Origin: Pedobacter terrae
GTDB lineage: Bacteria; Bacteroidota; Bacteroidia; Sphingobacteriales; Sphingobacteriaceae
Direction: 5' to 3'
DNA length: 64,000 nt
NCBI RefSeq assembly: GCF_900100705.1
Contig: NZ_FNCH01000006.1
Location: forward strand, 186,001 to 250,000
The notes beneath the pieces are model-generated. The model worked only from the letters and a program-made list of their open reading frames with translations, did not search any database and was not told the origin of the DNA. Of this stretch, positions 36,601 through 45,380 are shown piece after piece. The position numbers and the translations under genes were made by a program. Each line of letters opens with the position of its first letter. Positions within the stretch are counted from its first letter, which is position 1.

Positions 36601-37590
36601 ATGAACAAAGGACTTTCGATATTCTGGATAATTTACATGCTGTTTTTCGCTATTCCGTTCCCCATGTTCATCTATTACAACACCAAAGACGACAGCATAC
36701 CTAACCTGGTGAGCGACAATCCATGGTATTCGCTTTCTATACTTGTAATATCCATGCTATTTTGGGCCATATTATTAATCGGTTATTTTCAGAAATGGGT
36801 CATCCGTAATTTTTCGATTAAACATAATATAGAAAAACTTAAAACCACTGGCGAACCACGAGAAGCCAAAATATTTGAATCGACAAGAATACATCAAAAA
36901 GGCGCTGCTTACGATACCTATGAACTCACCTTGCAGTTTAAAAATCTATCGGGTAGCATGGTTATGCAAAAAGCCATGGTAAATGATGCAAAACCTTATG
37001 AACGCCGTTACGAAGGTGGCAAAACGGTTGGCATTTTGCTCGACAAAGAAGTAAAAAAAGTTCCTTATTTTATTTTTGCCTCTACAGAAGTCAGCATTAA
37101 AAAAATGACCATATTTCTCACTAGTCTGGCCTGGCTTGCTTTTGCCTGCCTTGTTGTTTGGTATTATGTTTATTCTTATAGTGTAGAAAGCAATGGCATG
37201 GGCTGGCGTTTTATGGGTATTGGCCACCCTTTATTAACCTGTGCTTTTATGCTGCTTCTTTATCGCGCTTTCGGCGCTTTTATTGCCAAAAAGTTTATCG
37301 GCAAACCTGATCAATTATTCCTGATTAAATTTAAAGGTACGCAGACTACTGCCAGGCTGATCAAAGTCAGCCAGACCGGCACGTATATCAACGAGCAACC
37401 GATGGTTGATTTTGAACTCGAATTTACCGATCAGTTTGACCGGAAGCACCGGGCAAACATCAAAAAAATTGTAGATCTGCTAGACCTGGATAGTGTTAGA
37501 CAGCCGTATTTTTCTATTTTTTACCTGAACGAAAATCCACAAAAAATTGCCTTTGAAAGCGATCTTAACGAACTTAAAGGAGAATTTTAA
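36601..37590 (+). CDS. Membrane protein with two DUF3592-like extramembrane domains
   Basis: This 329-aa protein has membrane helices near residues 5-25, 43-63, 175-195 and 207-225. Two soluble segments of similar plan surround them. The first (about 80-155) has REAKIFESTRIHQKGAAYDTY and later VGILLDKE. The second (about 245-320) has TTARLIKVSQTGTYINEQP and FSIFYLNENP. This strand-Lys-turn-strand pattern resembles DUF3592 OB-like domains; that is my inference. Its stop codon overlaps the ATG of the following broken lipoprotein gene (TAATG). Confidence 0.65.
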   Translation: MNKGLSIFWIIYMLFFAIPFPMFIYYNTKDDSIPNLVSDNPWYSLSILVISMLFWAILLIGYFQKWVIRNFSIKHNIEKLKTTGEPREAKIFESTRIHQKGAAYDTYELTLQFKNLSGSMVMQKAMVNDAKPYERRYEGGKTVGILLDKEVKKVPYFIFASTEVSIKKMTIFLTSLAWLAFACLVVWYYVYSYSVESNGMGWRFMGIGHPLLTCAFMLLLYRAFGAFIAKKFIGKPDQLFLIKFKGTQTTARLIKVSQTGTYINEQPMVDFELEFTDQFDRKHRANIKKIVDLLDLDSVRQPYFSIFYLNENPQKIAFESDLNELKGEF

Positions 37591-37898
37591 TGAAAAATTT
37601 CAGAAAACTTTATGGTCTGGTTGTGCTGCTGAGCTTATTCGGTTCGAGCTGTAGAGAGATATCGAAGGCAGAACCTTCTCTTTAAGCAGAATGCATTTTG
37701 AAGATGCATGGCAGGTAATTAAAATCTATAACGAAAAAGTAGCTCAGATTGAAGGGGCTGTACCAACTAATTCAGTCTACATTTCTATCTGGGATAATGA
37801 TATGCGCTGGTTCCCCAGAAGTATTAACGGTACCCGTGAGCGTTTTCGATATCCAGTTCAGTGATGATACACTTAAAAGTTTTAGGCAGGAGTTCTGA
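37590..37898 (+). pseudogene. Broken lipoprotein gene
   Basis: The ATG at 37590 overlaps the preceding stop codon and opens a good lipoprotein signal (MKNFRKLYGLVVLLSLFGSS then Cys21), but the frame ends after 31 codons at 37685. A second frame from 37691 continues with MHFEDAWQVIKIYNEKVAQ up to about 37840. A third frame then gives FDIQFSDDTLKSFRQEF and a stop at 37898. Joining the three needs two frameshifts, giving a ~100-aa lipoprotein. It is either decayed or contains sequencing errors. Confidence 0.6.
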
Positions 37899-37908
37899 TA
37901 TCTTTCCC

Positions 37909-39342
37909 TTACAAGTCGAATAAATCATCCATGGTAACCTCATTCTGTACCAAACCAACAGTATACATATTGCTTTTAACACCATATGTGGTAACCATGG
38001 CTAAAAACAGTGCTTTTTTAGTTTTACTCTCCCGGCGGAATGCATCAAGTTTGTATTGTAATTCGGCAGCATAGGCTTTGTCTATTGCAAATTCGGTATT
38101 GGAGAATTTCATTTCACATATGCTGATCACATTATCCTGTCGATCCAGCAATAGATCAATCTGCGCGCCGTTTCCTGTTTTTGGTGCATGTCGCCAGGCT
38201 GAAGTTTCGGTAAACACGCCAGAAATGCCCAGTGCTTGTTTAATATGACTTACATGTTTCATACAGATTCCTTCAAAAGCATAGCCACTCCAACTTTTCC
38301 AGGAAGATGTAGATGATTTTTTTAGCCAGGTACCTGCGCCGGTAGATCTGGAATGTTCGATAAATTTGAGGTAAAAAAGGCTGTATTCGTCACTAAGTTT
38401 ATAAATGCTTTTATTGGCATTTTTATGGAGAGGCAGATATGGCGTAATAAAACCAGACTCTACCAATTCTTCAAGTAAGATACTCGTAGTTCCCCCGCTT
38501 TTTAGGTTACAAGCAGCGATAATTTCGTTCCTCGTCAATCCCGATGGTTTGTCGGCAAGCGATTTAACTACAGCAATGTGCCTGTCTGCGGCTTCGAAAA
38601 GAGAGCGGTAAAGGTTTGCAAATTCTGTTGATAGCAGGCCGTCTTTAGTAAAGCAAAGCCTATCGATAGCCTGAATAGCACTTTCACCTTTTTTAAGTTC
38701 CTTTAAATAATGTGGCACACCGCCCATCGCCATAAAAATATTCAAGATCTGGTAACGGTCAAGATGGATATTATTTTTTTTAAGGTACTGCTCCGTTTCA
38801 TGCAATGTAAAAGGCAAAAGACGTATTTTTCGCGTCAGCCGGTTATGTAAACCTCCTTTACTGTTCACAACTTTTTTAATCATCCATGTGGCAGCAGATC
38901 CACAGATGGCAACAATTAAATTTGGCTGTTGTGATGCCCATTGATTCCAGAAATATTCAAATGCAGAAAGAAAACCTGATTTATGTGAGCTTAGCCAAGG
39001 GAATTCATCAAAGAAAATTACTGCTTTTCTTTTTTTGAGTACAGGAGTTGCAAATTCCCTGAGTTGCCAGAAGGCTTCCGTCCAGTTTTTTGGTGTTGCG
39101 ATTGCCAATCGGGAACCTAAAGCCTCTGCCATTGATCTGCTAAAATTAAGTAGCTGCTCCGTAGCATTTGCATTATGAACGCCCGAAAGTTCGAAGATAA
39201 GTTGTTTTTTAAAGAACGAGCGGATTAGAAAGGTTTTTCCAACCCTTCGTCTGCCAAAGATGGCTAAAAGTTCTGATGAAGGTGATTCGAGTACTTCTTC
39301 GAGTATTTTTCTTTCAGCAATTCTTCCGATGAGCAATTCCAT
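37909..39342 (-). CDS. ATPase_2/DUF234 family ATP-binding protein
   Basis: This 477-aa protein has an N-terminal STAND/AAA-type ATPase domain. Walker A is FGRRRVGKTFLI (about 29-40) and Walker B VIFFDEFPWL (about 107-116). A winged-helix region follows (about 230-310) and then a C-terminal DUF234 domain. In the last, QIDLLLDR and ICEMKFS fit a PD-(D/E)XK nuclease-like core (Asp ... Glu-x-Lys). Members are widespread in archaea and bacteria with unclear roles. The upstream region carries two large palindromes. The gene stands alone between unrelated neighbours, as expected of a mobile or selfish-like gene, but no transposase is present. Confidence 0.88.
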   Translation of the reverse strand: MELLIGRIAERKILEEVLESPSSELLAIFGRRRVGKTFLIRSFFKKQLIFELSGVHNANATEQLLNFSRSMAEALGSRLAIATPKNWTEAFWQLREFATPVLKKRKAVIFFDEFPWLSSHKSGFLSAFEYFWNQWASQQPNLIVAICGSAATWMIKKVVNSKGGLHNRLTRKIRLLPFTLHETEQYLKKNNIHLDRYQILNIFMAMGGVPHYLKELKKGESAIQAIDRLCFTKDGLLSTEFANLYRSLFEAADRHIAVVKSLADKPSGLTRNEIIAACNLKSGGTTSILLEELVESGFITPYLPLHKNANKSIYKLSDEYSLFYLKFIEHSRSTGAGTWLKKSSTSSWKSWSGYAFEGICMKHVSHIKQALGISGVFTETSAWRHAPKTGNGAQIDLLLDRQDNVISICEMKFSNTEFAIDKAYAAELQYKLDAFRRESKTKKALFLAMVTTYGVKSNMYTVGLVQNEVTMDDLFDL

Positions 39343-39374
39343 TGTCCTTTTATAAGTTAGCGGATAGATTAATC

Positions 39375-39474
39375 ATCCGCAGCCAAAATATAGTTAAAAA
39401 ATATAATTTTGGCTGTTGATAAAAATGTATCCGCAGCCAAAATATACATCAAATATATAATTTTGGCTGCGGAT
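39375..39474. promoter_or_regulatory. Two palindromes upstream of the DUF234 ATPase gene
   Basis: Copy 1 (39375-39420) and copy 2 (39429-39474) each have arms ATCCGCAGCCAAAATATA and a near-complementary TATAATTTTGGCTGCGGAT, separated by ~9 nt of A/T. The period is 54 bp. A minus-strand TATATTTG box falls inside the copy-2 spacer (39450-39457). This layout suggests autoregulation of the ATPase gene. A further GCGGAT/ATCCGC pair reaches to 39360. Confidence 0.75.
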
Positions 39475-39681
39475 AAAAAATAGTCAGTTAAATATATCTA
39501 CTAAAAATCAAACAGTAACTCGTAACTTTGTGCCCCATGCTTTCTCTTCGTGTCCGCTCTGGTTAAATAATTTGCAGCTTTTTTTTTTGCGACGAACACA
39601 CTGAAGCCACAAAACATTCCTTAAACATACATCCTACTTAGCGCCTTTGCGTTTGCTCTTTGCGTCCTTTGCGGTTAAAAA

Positions 39682-40362
39682 CTACAACAAACCCTTCAAC
39701 ACCACCCAAACATTTTCTGCCAAAATCTTATCCCCTTCTGCCGTTGGATGAATGCCATCGGCCTGGTTTAATTTTGGAACGCCTCCAACTTTATCCAATA
39801 AAAATGGAATCAAAGCCATTTGGTTTTTCTTTGCCAATTCAGGAAACATGTTTTTAAAATCATCAGCATATTTCGCCCCCATATTGGGCGGAACCTGCAT
39901 CCCTGCCAATACCATTTTAACATCCGGGTATTTAGCTTTTACCCGATCGATAATGGCCTGAAGATTCTGAGTGGTTTGCGCAACGGGCAATCCCCTAAGC
40001 CCATCATTAGCGCCAAGTTCGAGCACAAAAATATCTACCCGCTGTTTAAGCAACCAGTCAATCCGCGCTTTTCCACCAGCAGAAGTTTCACCACTTAAAC
40101 CACCGTTAATTACGTTATAAGGCATTTTTAAAGAATCAATCCGATTTTGGATCAACGCAGGATAAGCTTCTGTCGGGTCGAGCCCATAACCCGCAGTTAA
40201 ACTGGTACCAAAAAAAAGGATATTCTTTTGCTCGGTTGCCATAGCAGTCTTTTGGTCAGTTGAATCTAAAGTTTTATCCGCATTGTTTTTACTTTTCGGG
40301 TTTCCGCAGCTTATCACCACAAGGCTCAAAACAAATAGCCCCATTAATCGTTTTCGTAACAT
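39682..40362 (-). CDS. tesA: Arylesterase / SGNH hydrolase, TesA-like lipoprotein
   Basis: This 226-aa SGNH-fold esterase/lysophospholipase has a lipoprotein signal (VLSLVVISC, Cys19). Block I is FFGTSLTAGYG with the catalytic serine, block II has GLSGETSAGG, block III is LELGANDGLRG, and block V is DGIHPTAEG with the Asp-His pair. The divergent ABC gene pair resembles ybbA-ybbP, and E. coli tesA has the same neighbours in the same orientation. Unlike E. coli TesA it appears membrane-anchored. Confidence 0.9.
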   Translation of the reverse strand: MLRKRLMGLFVLSLVVISCGNPKSKNNADKTLDSTDQKTAMATEQKNILFFGTSLTAGYGLDPTEAYPALIQNRIDSLKMPYNVINGGLSGETSAGGKARIDWLLKQRVDIFVLELGANDGLRGLPVAQTTQNLQAIIDRVKAKYPDVKMVLAGMQVPPNMGAKYADDFKNMFPELAKKNQMALIPFLLDKVGGVPKLNQADGIHPTAEGDKILAENVWVVLKGLL

Positions 40363-40408
40363 ATCTAATTAATCTGTATCTAATTATCTTAACAGGCAGT
40401 GCCCTGTT

Positions 40409-41143
40409 ATGTTTGGCTACACCTATACGCAAACCCTAAAAATTCAGCTATTGGAAAGCATATTGAACATCCGAAATGTAAGCAAAATTTACCAAAGTGC
40501 CGGACGGCAACTCACCGTTCTGGATCATATTAATTTCTCGATAACAGCGGGTTCAACGGTAGCCATTACAGGTCCATCGGGAAGCGGAAAAACCACTTTG
40601 CTAGGTTTATGCGCAGGGTTGGACAGGGCCAGCAGCGGAACAGTTGAACTGAACGGAATTGCACTCGAAAAATTAAACGAAGACCAGCGCGCCGCCGTTA
40701 GAAATCAATATATAGGATTTATTTTTCAGAATTTTCAGTTGCTACCTACTTTAACCGCCTTAGAAAATGTAATGGTTCCTTTAGAATTAAGAGGTGCAAA
40801 AAATATCCGTTCACATGCCTTAGAACTACTGGATAAAGTTGGGCTGGCCGATCGTTCGCATCATTATCCCATCCAGTTATCGGGTGGAGAACAGCAGCGC
40901 ATTTCGCTAGCAAGGGCATTTTCGAACCAACCCGCCGTGCTCTTCGCAGATGAACCTACGGGAAACCTCGATGCCGAAACCAGTGAAAAAGTAATCAAAT
41001 TGCTTTTTGATTTAAACAAAGACGCGGGAACCACTTTGATCATCGTAACGCATGACCTTGAGTTGGCTGCCAGAACGGAAAGAAACATTAAAATTAAAGG
41101 TGGCATCATCATTTCAGACGAAAATTCTACTTATGTCCAATAG
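40409..41143 (+). CDS. ABC transporter ATP-binding protein, YbbA-like
   Basis: This 244-aa ATPase belongs to the LolD/MacB-type group. Walker A is GPSGSGKTT, the signature LSGGEQQRISLARA, and Walker B VLFADEPTGNLD. The first ~14 residues look unusual for the family. A TTG at 40451 (MESILNIRNVSK) is an attractive alternative start. The permease start overlaps its last 11 nt. Such systems act on lipids, lipoproteins or peptides at the inner membrane rather than importing solutes. Confidence 0.93.
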   Translation: MFGYTYTQTLKIQLLESILNIRNVSKIYQSAGRQLTVLDHINFSITAGSTVAITGPSGSGKTTLLGLCAGLDRASSGTVELNGIALEKLNEDQRAAVRNQYIGFIFQNFQLLPTLTALENVMVPLELRGAKNIRSHALELLDKVGLADRSHHYPIQLSGGEQQRISLARAFSNQPAVLFADEPTGNLDAETSEKVIKLLFDLNKDAGTTLIIVTHDLELAARTERNIKIKGGIIISDENSTYVQ

Positions 41144-43667
41144 CCTTCCAAAACAATCTGTTCCGTTTTCCTGGCTGTTTAAAATGGCCTGGCGCGATAG
41201 CCGGAAAAACCGTGCACGTTTGTTTCTTTTCATCTCATCAATCATTTTGGGCATTGCGGCTCTTGTTGCCGTTTATTCGTTTAAAGATAATCTGCAAAAA
41301 GATATTGATGCGCAGGCGAAAGAACTTACAGGAGCTGATCTGGTTTTAGACAGCCGTAAGGGGGTAAGCAAAGCCATGCAAAAAATGCTCGATACGCTTG
41401 GTGATGAGCGATCTCAGGAGAAAACTTTCGCCTCCATGATTTATTTTCAGAAAGGTGGAGGCAGCCGTTTGGTACAAATGAAAGCTCTGGAGGGAAATTA
41501 CCCTTACTATGGTACCATAGAAACCATTCCGCGGGCGGCAGCCAAGCACTTTCAAACCGGAAGAAATGCTTTGGTAGATCAAACCCTGATGCTGCAGTTT
41601 AATGCAAAAGTTGGCGATTCAGTTAAAGTGGGTGATCTTAATTTTAAAATCCTGGGCACATTAACCAAGGCACCAGGCCAAACCGGTATTGGTGCCAGTA
41701 TAGCCCCTACGGTTTATATCCCACTACAAACGCTCGACAAAACCAACCTGATTAAAACCGGAAGCCGGATCAATAACAAATTTTATTTCAGGTACAATGA
41801 CCCGTCCGGAATAGATGAGTGGGTAAAAAAGAACGATAGTAAATTAGAGCAGGAAGGATTTGATGCAGATACGGTAGAATCACGAAAAGAACAGACCGGA
41901 AGATCGTTTAAAGATGTAAACCGCTTTCTGGCCTTATCTGGTTTTATTGCTTTGCTACTGGGTTGTGTTGGTGTGGGTAGTGCTATCCATGTATACATCC
42001 AGGAAAAATTAAGTGCCATTGCTACGCTAAGGTGTTTAGGATTAAAATCCCGTCATGCCTTTTTAATCTATTTGATACAGGTCTTTTTTATTGGCTTAAT
42101 TGCTGCTGTACTAGGGTCGGCTTTAGGTACGGGCATACAGTTTTTGCTTCCATTAGTATTAAAAGATTTTCTACCGATCGAGATTACCATGCAAGTTTCG
42201 TGGCCTGCTGTAGGCCAGGGTATTTTGTTGGGTTTGATCATCTCGGTACTCTTCGCCCTTCCCTCACTTTTATCCGTTAGAAAAATTTCGCCATTAAATG
42301 CCATCCGGATATCTTTCGAAAAAGCAGGCGGAAAAAGAGATCCGCTAACCTGGGTAGTGTATCTGCTAATGGCGTCCTTTATTATGGCTTTTACACATTT
42401 GCAGATGAAAACATGGCTGCAGACACTGGTATTTGCCGCCAGTATTGCCGTTGCTTTTTTACTGTTGATTTTACTATCTAAAATTCTGATGTTTCTGGTG
42501 CGAAAGCTTTTGCCCAACTCATCCAGTTATTTATGGCGGCAGGGATTTGCCAACCTCTATCGTCCAAATAACCAAACCTTAATGCTTACGGTTTCTATAG
42601 GTTTATCAACTGCATTTATCTGCACCCTATTTTTTGTGCAGGGCATATTAATGAGTCGTGTTACACTGTCATCTGGCAACAACCAGCCCAACATGGTGAT
42701 GTTCGATATCCAGAATACACAAAAAGAAGGATTGGACAGTTTAACCAAAGCTTTCAAACTACCATTAATGAACCAGGTACCGGTAATTACCATGCGCATT
42801 GAGGAGATTAACGGGAAGAAAGCCAGTGCAGACACCAATAACAGGAGAGCTTACCGCAACGAGATTAGAGCGACTTACCAGGATACTTTAACGGCAGCAG
42901 AGAAAATTACAGCAGGCAAATGGACCGGAAAAATAAAACCTAATGAAACGGTTTATATTTCGCTGGATCAGCGTTATGCCCAATCTATTCATGTTGGCCT
43001 GAATGATAAAATCCTTTTTAACGTTCAGGGCATGATGATCCCTACAGTTGTTGGAAGTTTAAGGGAAGTAAACTGGAGCAGGATGCAGACCAATTTCAGG
43101 GTCGTTTTTCCTGCCGGAGTGCTAGAAGAGGCACCACAGTTTCACGTATTGATGACCAGAGTGCCATCGGGCGAAGTTTCGGCCCGTTTTCAGGGAGAAG
43201 TGGTTCAAAAATTCCCCAATATTTCTGTGATTGATTTAGACCTTGTGTTGAAATTACTGGATGAATTGCTGAGTAAGATTGGTTTCGTAATTCAGTTTAT
43301 GGCTGGCTTTAGTATGGTAACCGGATGGATTGTTTTAATATCTTCGGTATTAACCAGTAAAAACCAGCGGATAAAGGAAAGCATTTTATTGCGAACCATG
43401 GGTGCAAGCAGAAAGCAGATTTTAGCAATAAATGCGATCGAATATTTCTTTTTAGGTGCTTTTGCGGCAGGTGCCGGTTTAATTCTGGCCATAGGCGGGA
43501 GCTGGGCATTGGCTAACTATACTTTCGATGCGGCCTTTATACCTCCTCTTGTGCCAACCCTATTGTTGTTCGGTTCAATTGTATTGCTCGTAGTGGTTAC
43601 AGGTGTGTTAAGTACAAGAAGTATTTTGAACCAGCCACCATTAAAGATTTTAAGAACCGAAAGTTAA
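41133..43667 (+). CDS. FtsX-like ABC permease, YbbP-like
   Basis: The large permease has the MacB/FtsX plan. A first membrane helix (about 25-45) is followed by a periplasmic domain, three helices (about 255-385), and a central pair around 405-445. A second periplasmic domain and a last group of three helices follow (about 715-835). I chose the ATG at 41133 (MSNSLPKQSVPF); it overlaps the ATPase gene by 11 nt, so translation is coupled. The neighbourhood (TesA, YbbA) supports a YbbP-like role in moving lipophilic molecules or lipoproteins. The last residues PPLKILRTE are typical of YbbP proteins. Confidence 0.92.
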   Translation: MSNSLPKQSVPFSWLFKMAWRDSRKNRARLFLFISSIILGIAALVAVYSFKDNLQKDIDAQAKELTGADLVLDSRKGVSKAMQKMLDTLGDERSQEKTFASMIYFQKGGGSRLVQMKALEGNYPYYGTIETIPRAAAKHFQTGRNALVDQTLMLQFNAKVGDSVKVGDLNFKILGTLTKAPGQTGIGASIAPTVYIPLQTLDKTNLIKTGSRINNKFYFRYNDPSGIDEWVKKNDSKLEQEGFDADTVESRKEQTGRSFKDVNRFLALSGFIALLLGCVGVGSAIHVYIQEKLSAIATLRCLGLKSRHAFLIYLIQVFFIGLIAAVLGSALGTGIQFLLPLVLKDFLPIEITMQVSWPAVGQGILLGLIISVLFALPSLLSVRKISPLNAIRISFEKAGGKRDPLTWVVYLLMASFIMAFTHLQMKTWLQTLVFAASIAVAFLLLILLSKILMFLVRKLLPNSSSYLWRQGFANLYRPNNQTLMLTVSIGLSTAFICTLFFVQGILMSRVTLSSGNNQPNMVMFDIQNTQKEGLDSLTKAFKLPLMNQVPVITMRIEEINGKKASADTNNRRAYRNEIRATYQDTLTAAEKITAGKWTGKIKPNETVYISLDQRYAQSIHVGLNDKILFNVQGMMIPTVVGSLREVNWSRMQTNFRVVFPAGVLEEAPQFHVLMTRVPSGEVSARFQGEVVQKFPNISVIDLDLVLKLLDELLSKIGFVIQFMAGFSMVTGWIVLISSVLTSKNQRIKESILLRTMGASRKQILAINAIEYFFLGAFAAGAGLILAIGGSWALANYTFDAAFIPPLVPTLLLFGSIVLLVVVTGVLSTRSILNQPPLKILRTES

Positions 43668-43792
43668 TTCAACCTAAACTATATCATATTAACTTTTTTT
43701 CGGGAGATGATACTGCTATTGGTTTGTACCAAACAAGATTAACACAAATTTTAAATATCAATTAACCAAAACTTACCCGATTTTAGCGAGAT

Positions 43793-43848
43793 AAAAAAAA
43801 TGCACCTAGATAAATACTGTTATAAAAATCCGTATTTATCTAGGCGCA
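43793..43848 (-). terminator. Terminator of the hxlB-hxlA transcript
   Basis: The minus strand forms TGCGCCTAGATAAATAC / GTATTTATCTAGGTGCA, 16 of 17 positions paired, followed by eight Ts. It is 35 nt beyond the hxlA stop codon. The long stem could also end plus-strand transcripts from the permease gene. Confidence 0.85.
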
Positions 43849-43882
43849 TCTGTGGTTAAAACCTTTACTTCATGAACTTGTG

Positions 43883-44515
43883 CTATGCAGCATCAATTGC
43901 CTCGCGAAGTGCTTTGGCGGCTGCAGCCGGATCTTCAGCGCCATAAATGGCAGCACCTGCAACGGCTACCATTGCTCCTGCTTTTATAACAGCAGCAACA
44001 TTTTCGATATTTACCCCACCTGCAATTGAAACCGGAACACCAGCTCTTGCAGCCTCATCAATTAAAACCTGGATAGAATAACCAGCCGTCCACTGTTCAT
44101 CTAAACCCGCGTGCAGTTCTACAAATTCTACACCTAATGCAGTCACTTCCTGTGCTCTTTTAACCCGGTCAGGATAACCAATTGTATCTACAACCACGCC
44201 TTTGCCATGTGCTTTTGCGGCTTTAACGGCTCCAATAATGGTTGCATTTCCTGCAGCACCCATTACGGTTACTAAATCAGCACCTGCTTTAAATGCGATA
44301 TCAGCTTCCAGTTCACCCGCATCGGCAGTTTTTAAATCTGCAAAAACCAGTTTGTCAGGATGAGCTGCTTTCATTGCGGTAATCACCGTCGAACCCATAT
44401 TTTTGATCAAAGGAGTTCCCAATTCAATAATATCTACATAAGGCGCAACTTTTGCTGCTAATGCCAGTGCTTCTTCCGTTGTTAATAAATCTATTGCTAC
44501 TTGTAATTTTGCCAT
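43883..44515 (-). CDS. hxlA: 3-hexulose-6-phosphate synthase (orotidine-decarboxylase superfamily)
   Basis: This 210-aa TIM-barrel enzyme joins formaldehyde and ribulose 5-phosphate to hexulose 6-phosphate, or runs in reverse. The shared Asp-x-Lys-x-x-Asp motif is visible in FADLKTADAG; other conserved blocks are IELGTPLI, ELHAGLDEQ and IAGGVNIEN. The family also includes 3-keto-L-gulonate-6-phosphate decarboxylases, which look alike by eye. The isomerase partner hxlB directly upstream (33 nt) strongly favours the synthase. Physiologically this pair can serve formaldehyde detoxification or ribulose-5-phosphate supply. Confidence 0.88.
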   Translation of the reverse strand: MAKLQVAIDLLTTEEALALAAKVAPYVDIIELGTPLIKNMGSTVITAMKAAHPDKLVFADLKTADAGELEADIAFKAGADLVTVMGAAGNATIIGAVKAAKAHGKGVVVDTIGYPDRVKRAQEVTALGVEFVELHAGLDEQWTAGYSIQVLIDEAARAGVPVSIAGGVNIENVAAVIKAGAMVAVAGAAIYGAEDPAAAAKALREAIDAA

Positions 44516-44548
44516 GATGGTATTGATATATAATAATTAACTAAATTG

Positions 44549-45178
44549 TTATTCGAGATTGGCGTGTCTTTTCCAGAGTTCTTCTGCAGGTTGACCGCTT
44601 AATTTCCAAAGTGACTGAAAAACGGCATCATTAAGCAGGAGCAGAAATTGTTCGAAAAGGCTTCCGGCATACTGGGTAGATACCTTTTTACTGTGATCTT
44701 CTTTCTCTGCGGCCGGAACTAAAACCAGGTGATTGCATAATTTTGCCAAAGCCGATTCTGCATTGGTGGTAATGCCCACTACATTTGCGCCTGCTCCAAT
44801 TGCTTTTTCTACAGCCTTTACAATCGATCCGGTTGTTCCGGAACCCGATGCTGCAATCAATAAATCGCCGGTGCCAATGGCCGGACTGGTGGTATCGCCA
44901 ACATAATATACGGTTAGCCCAAGGTGCATCAAACGCATAGCGGCCGATTGCATTGCAAAACCCGAACGGCCTGCAGCTGTAATAAAAATCCGTTTTGCAT
45001 GCTGGATATGGTATATAAAAGGAATAAGCTGATCTAACTGTACTTTTTTAGCCAATTGAGTATTCTCTTCTATAATCTTATCCAGGTTCATTTGCAGATC
45101 CCAGGCCAATTGCTGATTATCCAGCTCATCTGTCAAAACTTCATTATTGATCATTTCTACTGATTCTTTTGATTCCAT
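44549..45178 (-). CDS. hxlB: 6-phospho-3-hexuloisomerase
   Basis: This 209-aa SIS-domain enzyme converts hexulose 6-phosphate to fructose 6-phosphate. The SIS sugar-phosphate site is visible as TAAGRSGFAMQSAAMR and ASGSGTTGSIV. The C-terminal SLFEQFLLLLNDAV helix is typical of the family. The first ~25 residues are acidic and variable; an ATG nine codons downstream is an alternative start. It precedes hxlA in a two-gene operon, divergent from an AraC regulator. Confidence 0.9.
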   Translation of the reverse strand: MESKESVEMINNEVLTDELDNQQLAWDLQMNLDKIIEENTQLAKKVQLDQLIPFIYHIQHAKRIFITAAGRSGFAMQSAAMRLMHLGLTVYYVGDTTSPAIGTGDLLIAASGSGTTGSIVKAVEKAIGAGANVVGITTNAESALAKLCNHLVLVPAAEKEDHSKKVSTQYAGSLFEQFLLLLNDAVFQSLWKLSGQPAEELWKRHANLE

Positions 45179-45198
45179 TCTGCTTTACATTAATGGCT

Positions 45199-45206
45199 CA
45201 AAGGTA
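45199..45206 (-). promoter_or_regulatory. Candidate -7 box for hxlB-hxlA
   Basis: The minus strand reads TACCTTTG, a match to TAnnTTTG. The start point would be near 45193, about 15 nt before the hxlB ATG. No clean TTTG lies 19 nt upstream, which fits dependence on an activator such as the divergent AraC protein. Confidence 0.5.
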
Positions 45207-45380
45207 TGGTAGCCAGCTAAAACGAAGATTATACATTCCGCCATTTATATGGGACAATTTGGAAACGCTGATAAAATAAAGTCATGCATTAGCCATAATT
45301 AATGCACCTTTTCCGAATAGTCCACCACAATTATCATTTAATCCAATCGCAAAGAATTTAAGTTTTTAACTTTAACCATC

